Source of the DNA: Polyangium mundeleinium
GTDB lineage: Bacteria > Myxococcota_A > Polyangia > Polyangiales > Polyangiaceae
Assembly: GCF_028369105.1 (NCBI RefSeq)
Contig: NZ_JAQNDO010000001.1
Coordinates: 6,914,501-6,978,500, forward strand
Direction of reading: 5' to 3'
Length of the DNA: 64,000 nucleotides
The notes beneath the pieces are model-generated. The model saw nothing but the letters and a program-made list of their open reading frames with translations, was not told the DNA's origin and did not search any database. This document shows, in pieces, positions 27,170 to 36,574 of this stretch. Within the stretch, counting starts at the first letter, position 1, and every line of letters begins with the position of its first letter. A program made the position numbers and the translations under genes.

Positions 27170-28966
27170 TCACTGGGCGGAGTAGGTCTTCAGCGTGATG
27201 CCCGACGAGGACGAGTAGCCGTAGAGCTTGATGTAGTACGTGCCGCTCTGCGGCGGGGTGAACTCGCAGACCTCGTTGTTGCCCTCGAGGTACGGGCGGC
27301 AGGCGTAGCTCGACGTGGTGGGCGCGCTGCCGAAGCGCACGTAGAGATCCGCGTCGCCCGTGCCGCCGGAGATCTCGATCTTCAGCGACTTGGAGCCGGC
27401 CGGCGTCACCTGCGTGTAGTTCGAGCTCCACTTCTTCGAGCCGACCGAGATGTTGCTCACCGTGCCGAGCAGCGAGTACGTCGGAGCGGCGCCCACGCCG
27501 ACGGCGGTCCAGGCGTCGCCGATCGTCGTGGCGGCGGCCGCGCCGTAGAGCGAGTTCGCCGCCGCGATCGTGCAGGCGCGGGCGTCGCTGAACTTGGCGC
27601 TCGGGCCGAGGCAGGCCGTGTTCGCTTGATAGAAGATCGCCGCGCCCTTCTGGATGCTCTCCAGGGCGTTCGACGCGAGCGGGGTCACCACGTTGCTCGT
27701 CTTGCCGCGCGGGTGCGAGCCGCCGGCGACCGCGAGGTAGAACGCGAGGTTCGCGATGCCCGAGTTCCAGTGCACGCCGCCGTTGTCCTGCGTCCCCGTG
27801 TAGCGCGTCGGGTAGTAGTCGTAATCACCCGCGATCGCCGGGTCGTTCATGTAGCGGAGCGCGTCGCCCGCCGTGCCCGGCGTCCAGCACTCCTCGCCGA
27901 TCTTCCAGGTGTTCCCCGAGACCGCGCCGTCGCGGTAGGCCTCGATCGAGGCGCCGAAGATGTCGGAGAAGGCCTCGTTCAGCGCGCCGGACTCGTTCTG
28001 GTAGATGAGGCCCGAGGCGTACTCCGTGACCGCGTGCGTGAGCTCGTGGCCCACGACGTCGAGCACCGTGAGCGCCGAGGCGTTGGTGCCGTCGCCGTCG
28101 CCGTACACCATCTGGTTGCCGTCCCAGTAGGCGTTCACGTAGCTGTTGCTGTAGTGGACGCTCGACGTGAGGGTGGCGCCCGAACCGTTGTAGCTGTCGC
28201 GGCCGAAGTTGTTGAAATAGAAGTCGTACGTGATGCCCGCGTTGTCGTGCGCCGCGTTGACGACGGCGTCGGCGACGGCGGCCTGGCCCTCGGAGCGCTG
28301 GAGCGTGCCCGGGATGGTCGTCTTCTGCGAGCCGCTCGCCGTGTACGTCTTGCGGTTCTTCGCGGTCTGGAGGTTGTCGTAGCTGTTCACGACCTCGCCC
28401 GTCCGCGCATCCACGAAGATCACGGGCAGCGAGGGCATGCCGTCGTGGTCCGTCGCCTCGAGCTGGATCCGGTGCGTCACCACCGCGCCGAGCTGCTTGC
28501 GCGCGAGGATCTGCTTGTCCGCCGCGCGCGTGCGCGAGACCACGCCGTCCACGGCGCCGTAGGCGATCTTGATCGCGTCGGCCTCGGAGATCGTGGCCGG
28601 CTCGACGCGCAGGTCGCGCTCCAGGTAATCGTGCACATCTTTCACCCCGCCGCGCGTGTCGAGCTCGACGACGGCCTGGGCGCCGAAGACCGGGATTCCG
28701 TCGATCGACTGCGCGACGCGCGTGACGGCCTCGCCGCTCTCGTCGATGTGCACGCGCTCGACCTTGAGGTCGCCGGCGCCCCGGGCGATGTCGCGCTCGG
28801 CGACCTTCTCGATGCCGATGTCGCCGGCGAGCTTCTTCGCCTGCTCGTCGCGACTGGCGAATACGTCCTGGGAAACGGCCTGATTATCGACGTCCTGACC
28901 GTCGACGGCGCAGGCGGCGAGGAGGAACGTCAGGGGAGCGAGCGTGGCAAGGCGACGATGACGCAT
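27170..28966 (-). CDS. Thermolysin-family (M4) metalloprotease lipoprotein
   Basis: Secreted zinc protease, 598 aa. Signal peptide MRHRRLATLAPLTFLLAAC with lipobox LAAC. Then an FTP-type propeptide (about 35-200; RVAQSIDGIPVFGAQAVVEL, SLPVIFVDARTGEVVNSYD). The M4 catalytic domain carries VVGHELTHAV (His307-Glu-Leu-Thr-His311), the third ligand segment ESGALNEAFSDIFG, and the proton-donor segment GGVHWNSGIANLAFY. The C-terminal 115 residues form a PPC (pre-peptidase C-terminal) beta domain (GDADLYVRFGSAPT, GTYYIKLYGYS), usually removed after secretion. The mature enzyme probably degrades protein prey or matrix. The start at 28966 is the first Met, with the charged n-region expected of a signal. 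Regulatory sequence lies upstream in 28967-29205. Confidence 0.95.
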   Translation of the reverse strand: MRHRRLATLAPLTFLLAACAVDGQDVDNQAVSQDVFASRDEQAKKLAGDIGIEKVAERDIARGAGDLKVERVHIDESGEAVTRVAQSIDGIPVFGAQAVVELDTRGGVKDVHDYLERDLRVEPATISEADAIKIAYGAVDGVVSRTRAADKQILARKQLGAVVTHRIQLEATDHDGMPSLPVIFVDARTGEVVNSYDNLQTAKNRKTYTASGSQKTTIPGTLQRSEGQAAVADAVVNAAHDNAGITYDFYFNNFGRDSYNGSGATLTSSVHYSNSYVNAYWDGNQMVYGDGDGTNASALTVLDVVGHELTHAVTEYASGLIYQNESGALNEAFSDIFGASIEAYRDGAVSGNTWKIGEECWTPGTAGDALRYMNDPAIAGDYDYYPTRYTGTQDNGGVHWNSGIANLAFYLAVAGGSHPRGKTSNVVTPLASNALESIQKGAAIFYQANTACLGPSAKFSDARACTIAAANSLYGAAAATTIGDAWTAVGVGAAPTYSLLGTVSNISVGSKKWSSNYTQVTPAGSKSLKIEISGGTGDADLYVRFGSAPTTSSYACRPYLEGNNEVCEFTPPQSGTYYIKLYGYSSSSGITLKTYSAQ

Positions 28967-29116
28967 GGGCTGACACCTCGAAATGGGAAAGGTCGTGGCG
29001 GGGGCTTCCGGGAACCCGGAGAATGCCGACCTTCCTTTTTTTCGCGATTGGTGTCAATGCCGAACTGTGTCACCGCCGAAAATCGTCCGTAATGGGTAAA
29101 TTTTCCCACCAATTCA

Positions 29117-29133
29117 ATGCAACAGCGTTGCAT
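29117..29133. promoter_or_regulatory. Palindrome in the M4 protease promoter region
   Basis: Perfect hairpin ATGCAAC-agc-GTTGCAT, about 150 bp before the protease start, within an unusually AT-rich 240-bp gap for this window. It could be an operator; no regulator is known. Confidence 0.4.
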
Positions 29134-29205
29134 CTACCGATCTTGTCGCACTCGTTCACCCGAGCTGCAACGTCGGAGGTGCACTCTCGAATGACCAGGG
29201 GTGCA

Positions 29206-29838
29206 CTAGGGAACGACCACGGTGTCATTCGTCAGGAGCGGCAAATTCTCGCGGAGATCCCCGCCCTTCACCACGGCCGTGAACGCGAACGGGATCCGCC
29301 GCTCGCCATGCGCGTCTTTGCGCACGATGACAATTTCGTTCGGCGCGGCAAACCGCGTGAATCCACCGGCGAGCGCGATCGCCTGCAGCACCGTGACTTG
29401 CCCCGTCGGCGTGAACTCGCCCGGCCGCGTGACCTCGCCCAGCACGTAAATACGATAGCTGTGGAGCTCGGCGACCTCGACGGAGACGACCAGCGGCTCC
29501 GTGTAGAACTGCTGGCCCTTTTCGGTGATCTCCTTGCCGATCTGCTCCACGGTCTTTCCACCACAAACGATATCGCCGACGAGCGGGAGCGTGATGAATC
29601 CGTCGGGGCGCACCGTGACCCTGCGGCTGAGCTGTTCGTTGTGCCAGACGCGCACCTCGAGCACATCCCCGGGCCCCACGGTGTACGTCCGCATCACGCG
29701 CAGCTCCGTCGTGTAATCGTAGGTCGGGCGCGCGCCGCCGCAGCTCGCCGAGGCCCAGAGCCCCAGTAAAGCCAGGCATCCCCGCACGAACCGTCCTTTC
29801 ACGCCCCGGGCGATTCTCTTCTTTTCGTGCACATCCAT
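29206..29838 (-). CDS. Polysaccharide export protein, Wza-like
   Basis: 210-aa lipoprotein of the outer-membrane polysaccharide export (OPX) family. Lipobox SASC (Cys33). The Poly_export domain starts at YTVGPGDVLEVRVWHN and includes SRRVTVRPDGFITLPLVGDI; one SLBB-type domain follows (YRIYVLGEVTRPGEFTP, TVLQAIALAGG). It lacks a long C-terminal helical part of E. coli Wza, so it is a short OPX protein that probably needs a separate outer-membrane partner. The start at 29838 has GGAGGA six bases upstream. It is divergent from the Wzy/WaaL-like gene (131 bp between starts), which suggests shared regulation of the exopolysaccharide cluster. Confidence 0.9.
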   Translation of the reverse strand: MDVHEKKRIARGVKGRFVRGCLALLGLWASASCGGARPTYDYTTELRVMRTYTVGPGDVLEVRVWHNEQLSRRVTVRPDGFITLPLVGDIVCGGKTVEQIGKEITEKGQQFYTEPLVVSVEVAELHSYRIYVLGEVTRPGEFTPTGQVTVLQAIALAGGFTRFAAPNEIVIVRKDAHGERRIPFAFTAVVKGGDLRENLPLLTNDTVVVP

Positions 29839-29969
29839 GGCATTCCTCCGACGAGCAGCTTCACCCGTGGCAAAGGGTGATCCCGAATGCTCGGAGCGCC
29901 GACCCCTGCTACGAAAGAGGCCACGCGCGCCGCGGGAAAGCCATCCGCGAAGGCGCGCCCTCGGGGGAC

Positions 29970-31424
29970 ATGGCCTCGATCATCGTGTGCGTGCTCTGCG
30001 CGCTCGTCGTCTTGAAGCCCCAGGAGTTCGTGCCGGCCCTCGCCGGGCTGCCGCTCCTCTACATCGTGTTCGCGCTCTTCACCGTGGCATTCGTCGTGGA
30101 CGTCCTGCGCGGTCGCGCCCGGGTCGATTTCCCGCCGCACGCCCCCTTCGTCCTCGCGTTTTTCCTGTGGGGAGCGCTCGTCACGCTCGTGCGCAGACCC
30201 GCGGTCCTGCAGAAGGAGGGGACCGAGCTCGCCATCGTGCTCTGCATCTTCGGCGTGATTTCGCTCGGCCTGGGCACGACGAAGGGCCTGCGGCGTTTTT
30301 GCTGGACGCTCCTCGTTTGCATGATTTTCGCCTCGACGGTCGCGCTCCTCCAGTCCCAGGGGCCCTTCGGCTGCATGATCGCCGAGAAGAGCGACTGGGA
30401 GGGCAAAGGCGAGCTCCAGTACGACGGGCGCGGCTGCGAGAACGCGCTCGATTGTCGAAAGGACGGCCTGCCGGACGTGAATTACCGTTGCGAGCGGGTC
30501 GGTCCGTTCGGCACGGCCACGATCGGCGGCCGCGTACGTTATCGCGGCACGCTCGCCGATCCGAACGAGCTCTCGCTCGCCGCCGTGATGGCCTTGCCTT
30601 TCGCGCTCGCGTTCGCCGAGCGAAAACGATCGTCCCGGGATCCGAACCAGAAGCCGACCGCGGCGTCGCTCCGGCTCCCCATTCTGCTCACGGACGGATT
30701 GCTCGCCGGCATCGCGTCCATCTTCCGCGTCGTCCCGGCGCTCGTCGTCGCATTCGCGTTCGCCGTGATGATCGTCCTTTCCCAATCACGCATGGGTGTC
30801 CTCGTCTTCCTCGTCGTGATGGGGCTCGCCTTCATCCGGCGCGCGGGGATCTTCGGCGTCGTCATTGGCTGCATCGCATTTCCGCCCGTGCTCCTGCTCG
30901 GCGGACGGAGCGGGGCGGAGGCCGAGGCGTCCGCGGACGAGCGGCTCGATCTCGTGGCCGAGGCGCTCACGATGATCCGAAAGTCGAAGGGAATCGGCTT
31001 CGGCGTCGGCCAGTTCGCCGACGAATCGACGCGCGGGCTCACGGCGCACAACAGCTACCTGCTCGCGGCGGCGGAGACGGGGATCATCGGGGCTTGCCTC
31101 TTTTCGCTCGTGCTCTACGGCGCCCTCAAGGTGCCCTTGAAATTGTGGTTCGGCTCGTACGACGTGGACGCGGAGCTCCGTCGTCTCGCGCCGGCGCTCG
31201 CGATCTCGCTCGGCGGGGCGTACGTCGGGATCTTTTTCCTTTCGTGGTCGTACAAGGAATTTCTTTACATGCTGCTCGGCGCCTCCGCGGCGCTCTACCA
31301 GGCCGCGCGCGCGGCGGATCCGCGGTTCTCGGTGCGCATCGACGCGCGCGAGGCCGCGACCGTCTGCGCGGCGTGCCTCCTGCTCTTCCCGATCGTGTGG
31401 GTCGTGCTGCACGTGATGGGCTGA
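29970..31424 (+). CDS. O-antigen ligase / Wzy-type polymerase
   Basis: 484-aa polytopic inner-membrane protein with about ten helices. It joins or polymerises surface polysaccharide repeat units. Start at 29970 (MASIIVCVLCALVVLKPQEF) opens with a helix, and a GGGGG-type purine stretch lies just upstream. The family hallmark is a large periplasmic loop: residues about 145-200 here contain four cysteines (CMIAEKSDWEG, CENALDC) and the conserved RYRGTLADPNELSL, followed by LSQSRMGVLVFL and HNSYLLAAAETGIIG, where the RxG and HN-S segments are typical of Wzy_C proteins. The Cys-rich loop is not usual in the family. It leads into the Wzc-like gene 91 bp downstream. Confidence 0.88.
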   Translation: MASIIVCVLCALVVLKPQEFVPALAGLPLLYIVFALFTVAFVVDVLRGRARVDFPPHAPFVLAFFLWGALVTLVRRPAVLQKEGTELAIVLCIFGVISLGLGTTKGLRRFCWTLLVCMIFASTVALLQSQGPFGCMIAEKSDWEGKGELQYDGRGCENALDCRKDGLPDVNYRCERVGPFGTATIGGRVRYRGTLADPNELSLAAVMALPFALAFAERKRSSRDPNQKPTAASLRLPILLTDGLLAGIASIFRVVPALVVAFAFAVMIVLSQSRMGVLVFLVVMGLAFIRRAGIFGVVIGCIAFPPVLLLGGRSGAEAEASADERLDLVAEALTMIRKSKGIGFGVGQFADESTRGLTAHNSYLLAAAETGIIGACLFSLVLYGALKVPLKLWFGSYDVDAELRRLAPALAISLGGAYVGIFFLSWSYKEFLYMLLGASAALYQAARAADPRFSVRIDAREAATVCAACLLLFPIVWVVLHVMG

Positions 31425-31515
31425 ATCGTATGTTCTCGACAACCCAAAGGAGCGAGGAGGCGCCGAGCATGGTCATTGCCGGAAGGCTCCTCGCGCCCGA
31501 GCGCGGAGGGAGCAG

Positions 31516-34245
31516 ATGGTCCGCTTGAGCACCGAGAGCACACCACGCGAGCGACTCGCGCGGCTCGTCGTCCTCATGAAACGAACGCGCGGGTATGCGC
31601 GGAGCACGATCGCCATCGCCGCGACGCTCGTCCTCGCTTCGCTCTTGCTCGCGCTTTCCACGAAGCGGATTTACCGGAGCGAGGCGACGGTCGTGTACCG
31701 CGAGGTCGTGCGCGCCGGCCGGGAAGGCGAGAGCGCGGCCCAGCGCGCGGCGCGGCTCGGCCCGCGATTGAAGGAGATCGTCCTCTCGCGCGGCACGCTC
31801 TCGTCGATCATCCAGGAGTTCGATCTTTATCCCGAGCTCGCGGAAAAATCGATGCTCGAGGCCGTGGCGGAGATGCAGAAAAACGTCTCCTTCCGCGCCC
31901 GCACCCAGGACACGTTCGCGCTCTCGTTCTCGCACCACGATCCGGCCACGGCGCAGTCCGTCACGAAGCGCATCGCCGAGGTGATGATCGCGGACTACAG
32001 CAAAGACAACCTCACGACGGCCGCGCTGAACCACGACGTCTTGCGCCGCGAGCTCGACGAGGCCAATCACGCGGTCGAGGACGCGAGCCGGGCGCTCGCG
32101 CGGTTCCTCGCCAAACACCCGCAATTCACGTGGGGCATCAACGACTCGCCCTACGCCCCGACAGCGCCGCAGCCCGGCGCGGCGCTTCCGGTCGCGCCGG
32201 CGAATCCGGTGCATCGTTCGCCCCAGGCGAGCCGAGAAAAAGCGCCCGCGGATCCTGTGCTCGCGCGGCTCCTGCAGAGACTCGCGCAGATCGACGCCGA
32301 GCTCGCCGGCCCGGGAAAGCCGGGCGCGCCGCCGCCGCCGTTGCCCGTGAACGTGAGCGACGCGCAGAAGCAAAGGGACGCGGCCGCGGCCGCGCTCGCC
32401 GCGGCGGAGACGGATCTCGCGACGAAATTGCAAAAGGTCACGCCCGTGCACCCGGACGCGATCTCCGCGCAATCGAAGGTGTCGCGGGCGCGGAGCGCGC
32501 TCGCCACGGCCGAAAAGACGCTCGATCTCTTGCGAACGGGCGGGGTCGCGCCGCCGCCGGTCGAGGGCGAGGGAATCGATCCGGCCCGTCGCGCGGCGCT
32601 GGAGGAGGAGCGTCGCGCGATCGCCGCGCAGATCTCGGCCCGAAGGACGGTCGCGCCGCGCGGCAGGTCGGTGGTCACGAGTCCGGGCCCGAACACCGGG
32701 ACCGCGCTCGGCACGGGCGCAGGGGCGGCGACGGCGCCCGAGACGACCGATCCCGAAATCGTGGAGCTCGAGACCGAGTGGCACAAGCTGCGGCTCGATC
32801 TGGAGCGGGCGCGGGACCATTTCCGCAAGGTGCAGGACAAGGAGCGCGGCGCGAGCCTGACCGCGTCGGCCGCCGAGGAGGAAGCCCAGGAGGCGCTCGT
32901 CGTGGTGGATCCGGCCTACCTACCGGTGAAGCCGGACCGCGGGCGCGGGCGCGTGTTCTTCGCCGGATCGTTCGTCGCGTTGTTCCTCGCGCTCGGGTAT
33001 GCGGGCGCGCGCGTCCTCCTGTGCGAGACGATCCTCGACGAGGGCGATGTCGAGGCGCTCGGCGAGCCGCCATTGCTCGTGTCGGTGCCCCACATCCCCG
33101 AGCCGAAGACGAGCACCGCGCTCGTGACGCGGGATGCGTCGGGGCCGCCGCCGCCATCGTCTCGAAGGCCCGCCGACGCAGGGCCGAAGAGCCGGCCGCC
33201 GGACAGCGGCTCCGTTGAAATTCGATTCGAGGAGGCAGAAGCGCCGCTGACCGACGAGCCCGTCGTCATGCCGCTCGGCGCGCCGCCGTCCACCCCGGAG
33301 GCCGCAGACGAGCCTCTGCCGTCCAAGCGGATCCGCATGCAAACGCTGCCCTACGGCGCGACGCTCGCGGACTACCTCGCGAAGGCGAAGAGCGAGCCGC
33401 CGCCGGCCGAGGACCCGACGGACGAGGAGCTGCCTGCCGAGGCGATCGACGAAGGCGCCGTGGACGAGCCGGCGCCGGAGAGCGAGCCGGTCGCGCTCTC
33501 GCTGCGGAACCCGAACGCGGGCGTGATGTCGATCGCGCCGGAGGTCGAGGTCGTGGGGATGCCCTTCGACCCCGAGAACGAAGGGGCGCTCGAGCTCGTG
33601 CGAGGCGCGCCACCCGCGGTGCTCGGCGCGCTCCGCGTACTCCGGCACCGGCTGGAGCAAAAGCGAGGCGAGAGCCCGCTCGTGCTGAGCGTGCTCTCCC
33701 CAGGGATCGGCGAGGGCAAGAGCGCGGTCGCGGCGCGGCTCGCGATGACCCTGGCCGAGGCGGAGCGGGCGCGGGTCGTGCTGGTCGAGGGCAACCTCGG
33801 CCGGCCACGTCTCGCCTCGATGCTGCGCCTGCGCGTGCCCGAGGAGATGGGCTTCTCGGCGCAGCTCCGCCGGCACATGAGCGGCCGCTGGGAGCCCTGG
33901 AGCGTGCTCCGGATTGGCGCCTCGCTCTACGTGCTCGCCGAGCCGGCGACGGAGGCGGCATTCCCAACGGCGCTGCATTCGACGTGGTTCGAGGGGGCCG
34001 TGCACGCGCTGAAGGAGAGCTACGATTACGTGGTCATCGACGGCTGCGCAGTGCTCGGCTCCGGAGACGCGAACGTGCTCGAGGACGTGAGCGACGTCTG
34101 CATCCTGCTCGCACGCGCGGGCATGACGAAGGGCAGCGAGCTCGCGCGCGCGGCCAAGCAGCTCGGCGACCGGCGCATGTTCGGGGTCGTGCTGAACGAC
34201 GTGCGCACGTGGAGCGGCGCGCCGAAGGGGAGGGCGAGCGCATGA
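31516..34245 (+). CDS. Wzc-like polysaccharide co-polymerase with degenerate BY-kinase domain
   Basis: 909-aa inner-membrane protein that controls chain length in polysaccharide export. An N-terminal helix (STIAIAATLVLASLLLALS, about 29-48) begins a Wzz domain with a long periplasmic coiled coil (150-430), and a second helix lies near VFFAGSFVALFLALGYAG (about 480). A 200-residue Pro/Glu-rich linker precedes the cytoplasmic P-loop domain: GIGEGKS (730-736) is an intact Walker A. However, Walker A' reads VVLVEGNLGRP (Glu758 in place of the usual Asp-x-Asp), Walker B reads YVVIDG (Asp842), and there is no C-terminal Tyr cluster. It is therefore probably not an active tyrosine kinase. The ATG of the next gene overlaps its stop. 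Confidence 0.88.
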   Translation: MVRLSTESTPRERLARLVVLMKRTRGYARSTIAIAATLVLASLLLALSTKRIYRSEATVVYREVVRAGREGESAAQRAARLGPRLKEIVLSRGTLSSIIQEFDLYPELAEKSMLEAVAEMQKNVSFRARTQDTFALSFSHHDPATAQSVTKRIAEVMIADYSKDNLTTAALNHDVLRRELDEANHAVEDASRALARFLAKHPQFTWGINDSPYAPTAPQPGAALPVAPANPVHRSPQASREKAPADPVLARLLQRLAQIDAELAGPGKPGAPPPPLPVNVSDAQKQRDAAAAALAAAETDLATKLQKVTPVHPDAISAQSKVSRARSALATAEKTLDLLRTGGVAPPPVEGEGIDPARRAALEEERRAIAAQISARRTVAPRGRSVVTSPGPNTGTALGTGAGAATAPETTDPEIVELETEWHKLRLDLERARDHFRKVQDKERGASLTASAAEEEAQEALVVVDPAYLPVKPDRGRGRVFFAGSFVALFLALGYAGARVLLCETILDEGDVEALGEPPLLVSVPHIPEPKTSTALVTRDASGPPPPSSRRPADAGPKSRPPDSGSVEIRFEEAEAPLTDEPVVMPLGAPPSTPEAADEPLPSKRIRMQTLPYGATLADYLAKAKSEPPPAEDPTDEELPAEAIDEGAVDEPAPESEPVALSLRNPNAGVMSIAPEVEVVGMPFDPENEGALELVRGAPPAVLGALRVLRHRLEQKRGESPLVLSVLSPGIGEGKSAVAARLAMTLAEAERARVVLVEGNLGRPRLASMLRLRVPEEMGFSAQLRRHMSGRWEPWSVLRIGASLYVLAEPATEAAFPTALHSTWFEGAVHALKESYDYVVIDGCAVLGSGDANVLEDVSDVCILLARAGMTKGSELARAAKQLGDRRMFGVVLNDVRTWSGAPKGRASA

Positions 34246-35417
34246 AGGTGGAGGCCGCGCACAAAGCGGTGGCGGGGCGGATCGCGCCGTGGGCCGAGAA
34301 GCTCGCGCCATGGATGGGGAGCTGGGCCGAGGCGCGGCTCGTCCGCAGCGTCGAGCGGATCGTCTTCGGCGAGGTCGTGCGGCCAAAGCACGTGCTCGTG
34401 GCGATCTGCGATCACTTCGAGCCGCTCTGGACCGGCGACGCGAAATCCCCGGGCGCAGCGCCGCTCTCGCGCGGGCTCACCCGGGTCGCGGCCTGGCGGC
34501 GTGGTTATCCCGCGCTCGCCGCGTCGCTGCGCGACGCGAATGGAAGGCCCCCGCGGCACACGTTTTTTTATCCAGGCGACCAGTACGATCCGGCGCTCGT
34601 CGAGCCCATCGCCGAGCTCGTGGCGATGGGGCTCGGCGAGGTGGAGGTGCACCTGCACCACGACCGGGACACGCGGAGCACGCTGCGGGAGAAATTCGAG
34701 GAGACGCTCGTCTCGCTCGGCCGGCACGGCCTCGTGCCGCGGGTGCATGGCGCAGATCGATGGTCGTTCATCCACGGCAACTGGTGCCTGGCAAATTCGC
34801 GCGCCGACGGCGCCCATTGCGGCGTGGACGACGAGCTCGATCTGCTGCACGAGCTCGGCTGTTATGCCGACTTCACGTTCCCGTCAGCGCCGGACCGGAC
34901 GCAGCCGCGGATCGTGAACAGCATCTATTATCCGTCCGGCGACGTGAAGCGTCGCAAAGCGCACGAGCGAGGAAGGCCAGCAAGCGTGGGCGACGGGCGC
35001 ATGGAGCGGGTGCTCTGCATGCAGGGTCCACTCGCGCTCTCCTTGCGGCAGGGCCCAGGGCTGCCGCTGCGGATCGACGCGGGCGCATTGACGGCGCGGG
35101 ATCCAGCAACGCTGCCGCGGCTCGAGAGCTGGATCGACCAGGGCGTGTCGGTGCGAGGCAAGCCAGAATGGGTCTTCGTCAAGCTGTCGACGCACGGCGC
35201 CCCCGAGCGCGAAGCCGAGAGCCTGCTCGGCGCCCCGCAGCGGCGCTTTCACGAAGCACTCGCGTGGCTGGGAAAGCAGGAAGGTTTCCGGGTGCATTAC
35301 GTGACAGCGCGGGAGATGTACAACATCGCCCGCGCCGCCATGGATGGCCGGCTCGGAGATCCGTTCGAGTTCCGTGACTACGAGGTTCCGCCAGCAGCGC
35401 GGGCCTGTCAGGCCTGA
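34242..35417 (+). CDS. Polysaccharide deacetylase-like protein of the EPS cluster
   Basis: 391-aa protein, translationally coupled to the Wzc-like gene through an ATGA overlap. Features resemble the NodB/polysaccharide deacetylase fold: an early acidic strand HVLVAICDHFEPLW, HTFFYPGDQYDP, EVEVHLHHDRDT (an H-x-x-H-D pattern suited to metal binding), FIHGNWCLANS and ADFTFPSAPDRTQPR. Similar proteins occur in Wzx/Wzy-type clusters, where they may remove acetyl groups. No signal peptide or TM helix is visible, so it may act at the cytoplasmic face. The assignment rests on pattern resemblance only. Confidence 0.65.
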   Translation: MKVEAAHKAVAGRIAPWAEKLAPWMGSWAEARLVRSVERIVFGEVVRPKHVLVAICDHFEPLWTGDAKSPGAAPLSRGLTRVAAWRRGYPALAASLRDANGRPPRHTFFYPGDQYDPALVEPIAELVAMGLGEVEVHLHHDRDTRSTLREKFEETLVSLGRHGLVPRVHGADRWSFIHGNWCLANSRADGAHCGVDDELDLLHELGCYADFTFPSAPDRTQPRIVNSIYYPSGDVKRRKAHERGRPASVGDGRMERVLCMQGPLALSLRQGPGLPLRIDAGALTARDPATLPRLESWIDQGVSVRGKPEWVFVKLSTHGAPEREAESLLGAPQRRFHEALAWLGKQEGFRVHYVTAREMYNIARAAMDGRLGDPFEFRDYEVPPAARACQA

Positions 35418-35424
35418 GTTCTCC

Positions 35425-35790
35425 GGCAGCCGTTTCGCTGGGGCTTTGCCCCAGGCCCCACCCGGGGCTGTCCGCCCCGGGACCCGGACCAGCGCAAGCG
35501 CTGGACTCGGGGTCGATGAACTGCGCTCCGCGCAGTTCATCGAACAGCCGCTGACAAGACCAGCGACGATCCTGCCAGCCAAGACGGCGACGCTGCAGGT
35601 TCCACCAGCAGCGTGCCCGCCGCCGGCTTGAAATCCCCCTTCATGGTCTTGCCACCGGCCCGTTGGAAGAACTGCGCATCGCGCAGTTCTTCCAACGTCG
35701 GTCCAGGCCGTGCCTGGTTCGGGTCGAGGGGCGAACAGCCCCCGCGGGGTCCGGGGCAGCGCCCCGGCGCGACGCCTCCCGACGAGACCT
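35425..35790 (+). repeat. Hairpin-chain repeat, full copy C
   Basis: Same orientation as copy B, filling the 377-bp convergent gap. M1: arms TCGATGAACTGCGC around loop TCC (35513-35543). M2: 16-bp arms GTTGGAAGAACTGCGC around loop ATC (35662-35696). Flanking stems GGGGC/GCCCC, CCAGCGC/GCGCTGG and CCAGGCC/GCCTGG match copy B. The spacer between M1 and M2 is conserved with copy B (CTGCAGGTT and GGTCTTGCCACCGGCCCG are shared). Confidence 0.9.
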
Positions 35791-35794
35791 GCGC

Positions 35795-36430
35795 TCAGAT
35801 ATCGATGAGACCGGCCCGGACGGCGAGACGGGTCAGGTCGGCGACGCTGTGGGTCGCGACCTTTGCGCAGAGGCGTGCGCGGTGGGTCTCGACGGTCTTT
35901 ACGCTGATGGCGAGGTGCGCGGCCACCTCCTTTGCGCTGCTGCCCATCGCGAGCAGCCGTAAGACCTGACGCTCGCGCTCGGAGAGCGACGCGAGCACAT
36001 CGCCGCGGGCGGCGTCGCGCCGCTGGAGCGCGCGCACCATGGCTGCGCTCACGTCGGGTGAGACTGCGGTGCGGCCCTTGGCGACGGTGCGTATTGCGTC
36101 GATGAGCTCCTTCATGCGGCAGCGCTTCGACAGATACCCGTCGGCGCCCGCGCGCATCGCCTCGCCCACGCGGAACTCGTCACGGAAGGTGGAGAGCACG
36201 AGCACGCGCGTCTCGCCGAACGACTTGAGCTGCCGGATGAGCTCGGTCCCGCAACGGTCCGCGAGCGACAGCTCGATCACGACGACGTCGAAGGGCTGCC
36301 GGTTCTTCTGCGAGAGCGCGTCACGCGCGCTCTCCGCCTCCACGACGAGCGTGACATCGGGCTCGTCCCGCAGGGCCTTGGCCAGCGATTCCCGTACGAC
36401 ATTCTGATCATCGACCAGCAAGAGCTTCAT
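35795..36430 (-). CDS. NarL/FixJ response regulator lacking the phospho-acceptor Asp
   Basis: 211-aa transcription regulator with an N-terminal receiver (1-120) and a C-terminal LuxR-type helix-turn-helix (SLSERERQVLRLLAMGSSAK, then EVAAHLAISVKTVETHRARL). Acidic pocket residues Asp7-Asp8, the switch Ser80 and Lys102 are present, but the acceptor position reads VVVIEL, with Glu53 where an Asp is expected. This resembles a phosphomimetic state and suggests a response not driven by a histidine kinase. The start at 36430 (MKLLLVDDQNVV) begins at the first receiver strand. It is divergent from the acyltransferase gene, and the gap holds a 23-bp triple iteron. No sensor kinase gene is adjacent. Confidence 0.9.
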   Translation of the reverse strand: MKLLLVDDQNVVRESLAKALRDEPDVTLVVEAESARDALSQKNRQPFDVVVIELSLADRCGTELIRQLKSFGETRVLVLSTFRDEFRVGEAMRAGADGYLSKRCRMKELIDAIRTVAKGRTAVSPDVSAAMVRALQRRDAARGDVLASLSERERQVLRLLAMGSSAKEVAAHLAISVKTVETHRARLCAKVATHSVADLTRLAVRAGLIDI

Positions 36431-36574
36431 GGTTTTTCCCCCTCGCCCCACCATTACCGTGAGAACCCCCTCGAAACGAACCCGCTTTTGGGGTCGGGTT
36501 TGCCCCGTCAGGAGGGAAAAAACCTATCCGGACGTGACGAAACGCCCGGACGAACCACCGGGCAAACCCTCTTG

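Noticed and set aside
34242-35417. Firm call as a NodB-type deacetylase
   Set aside because: Only the general strand order and a HxxHD-like segment agree; kept as 'deacetylase-like'.
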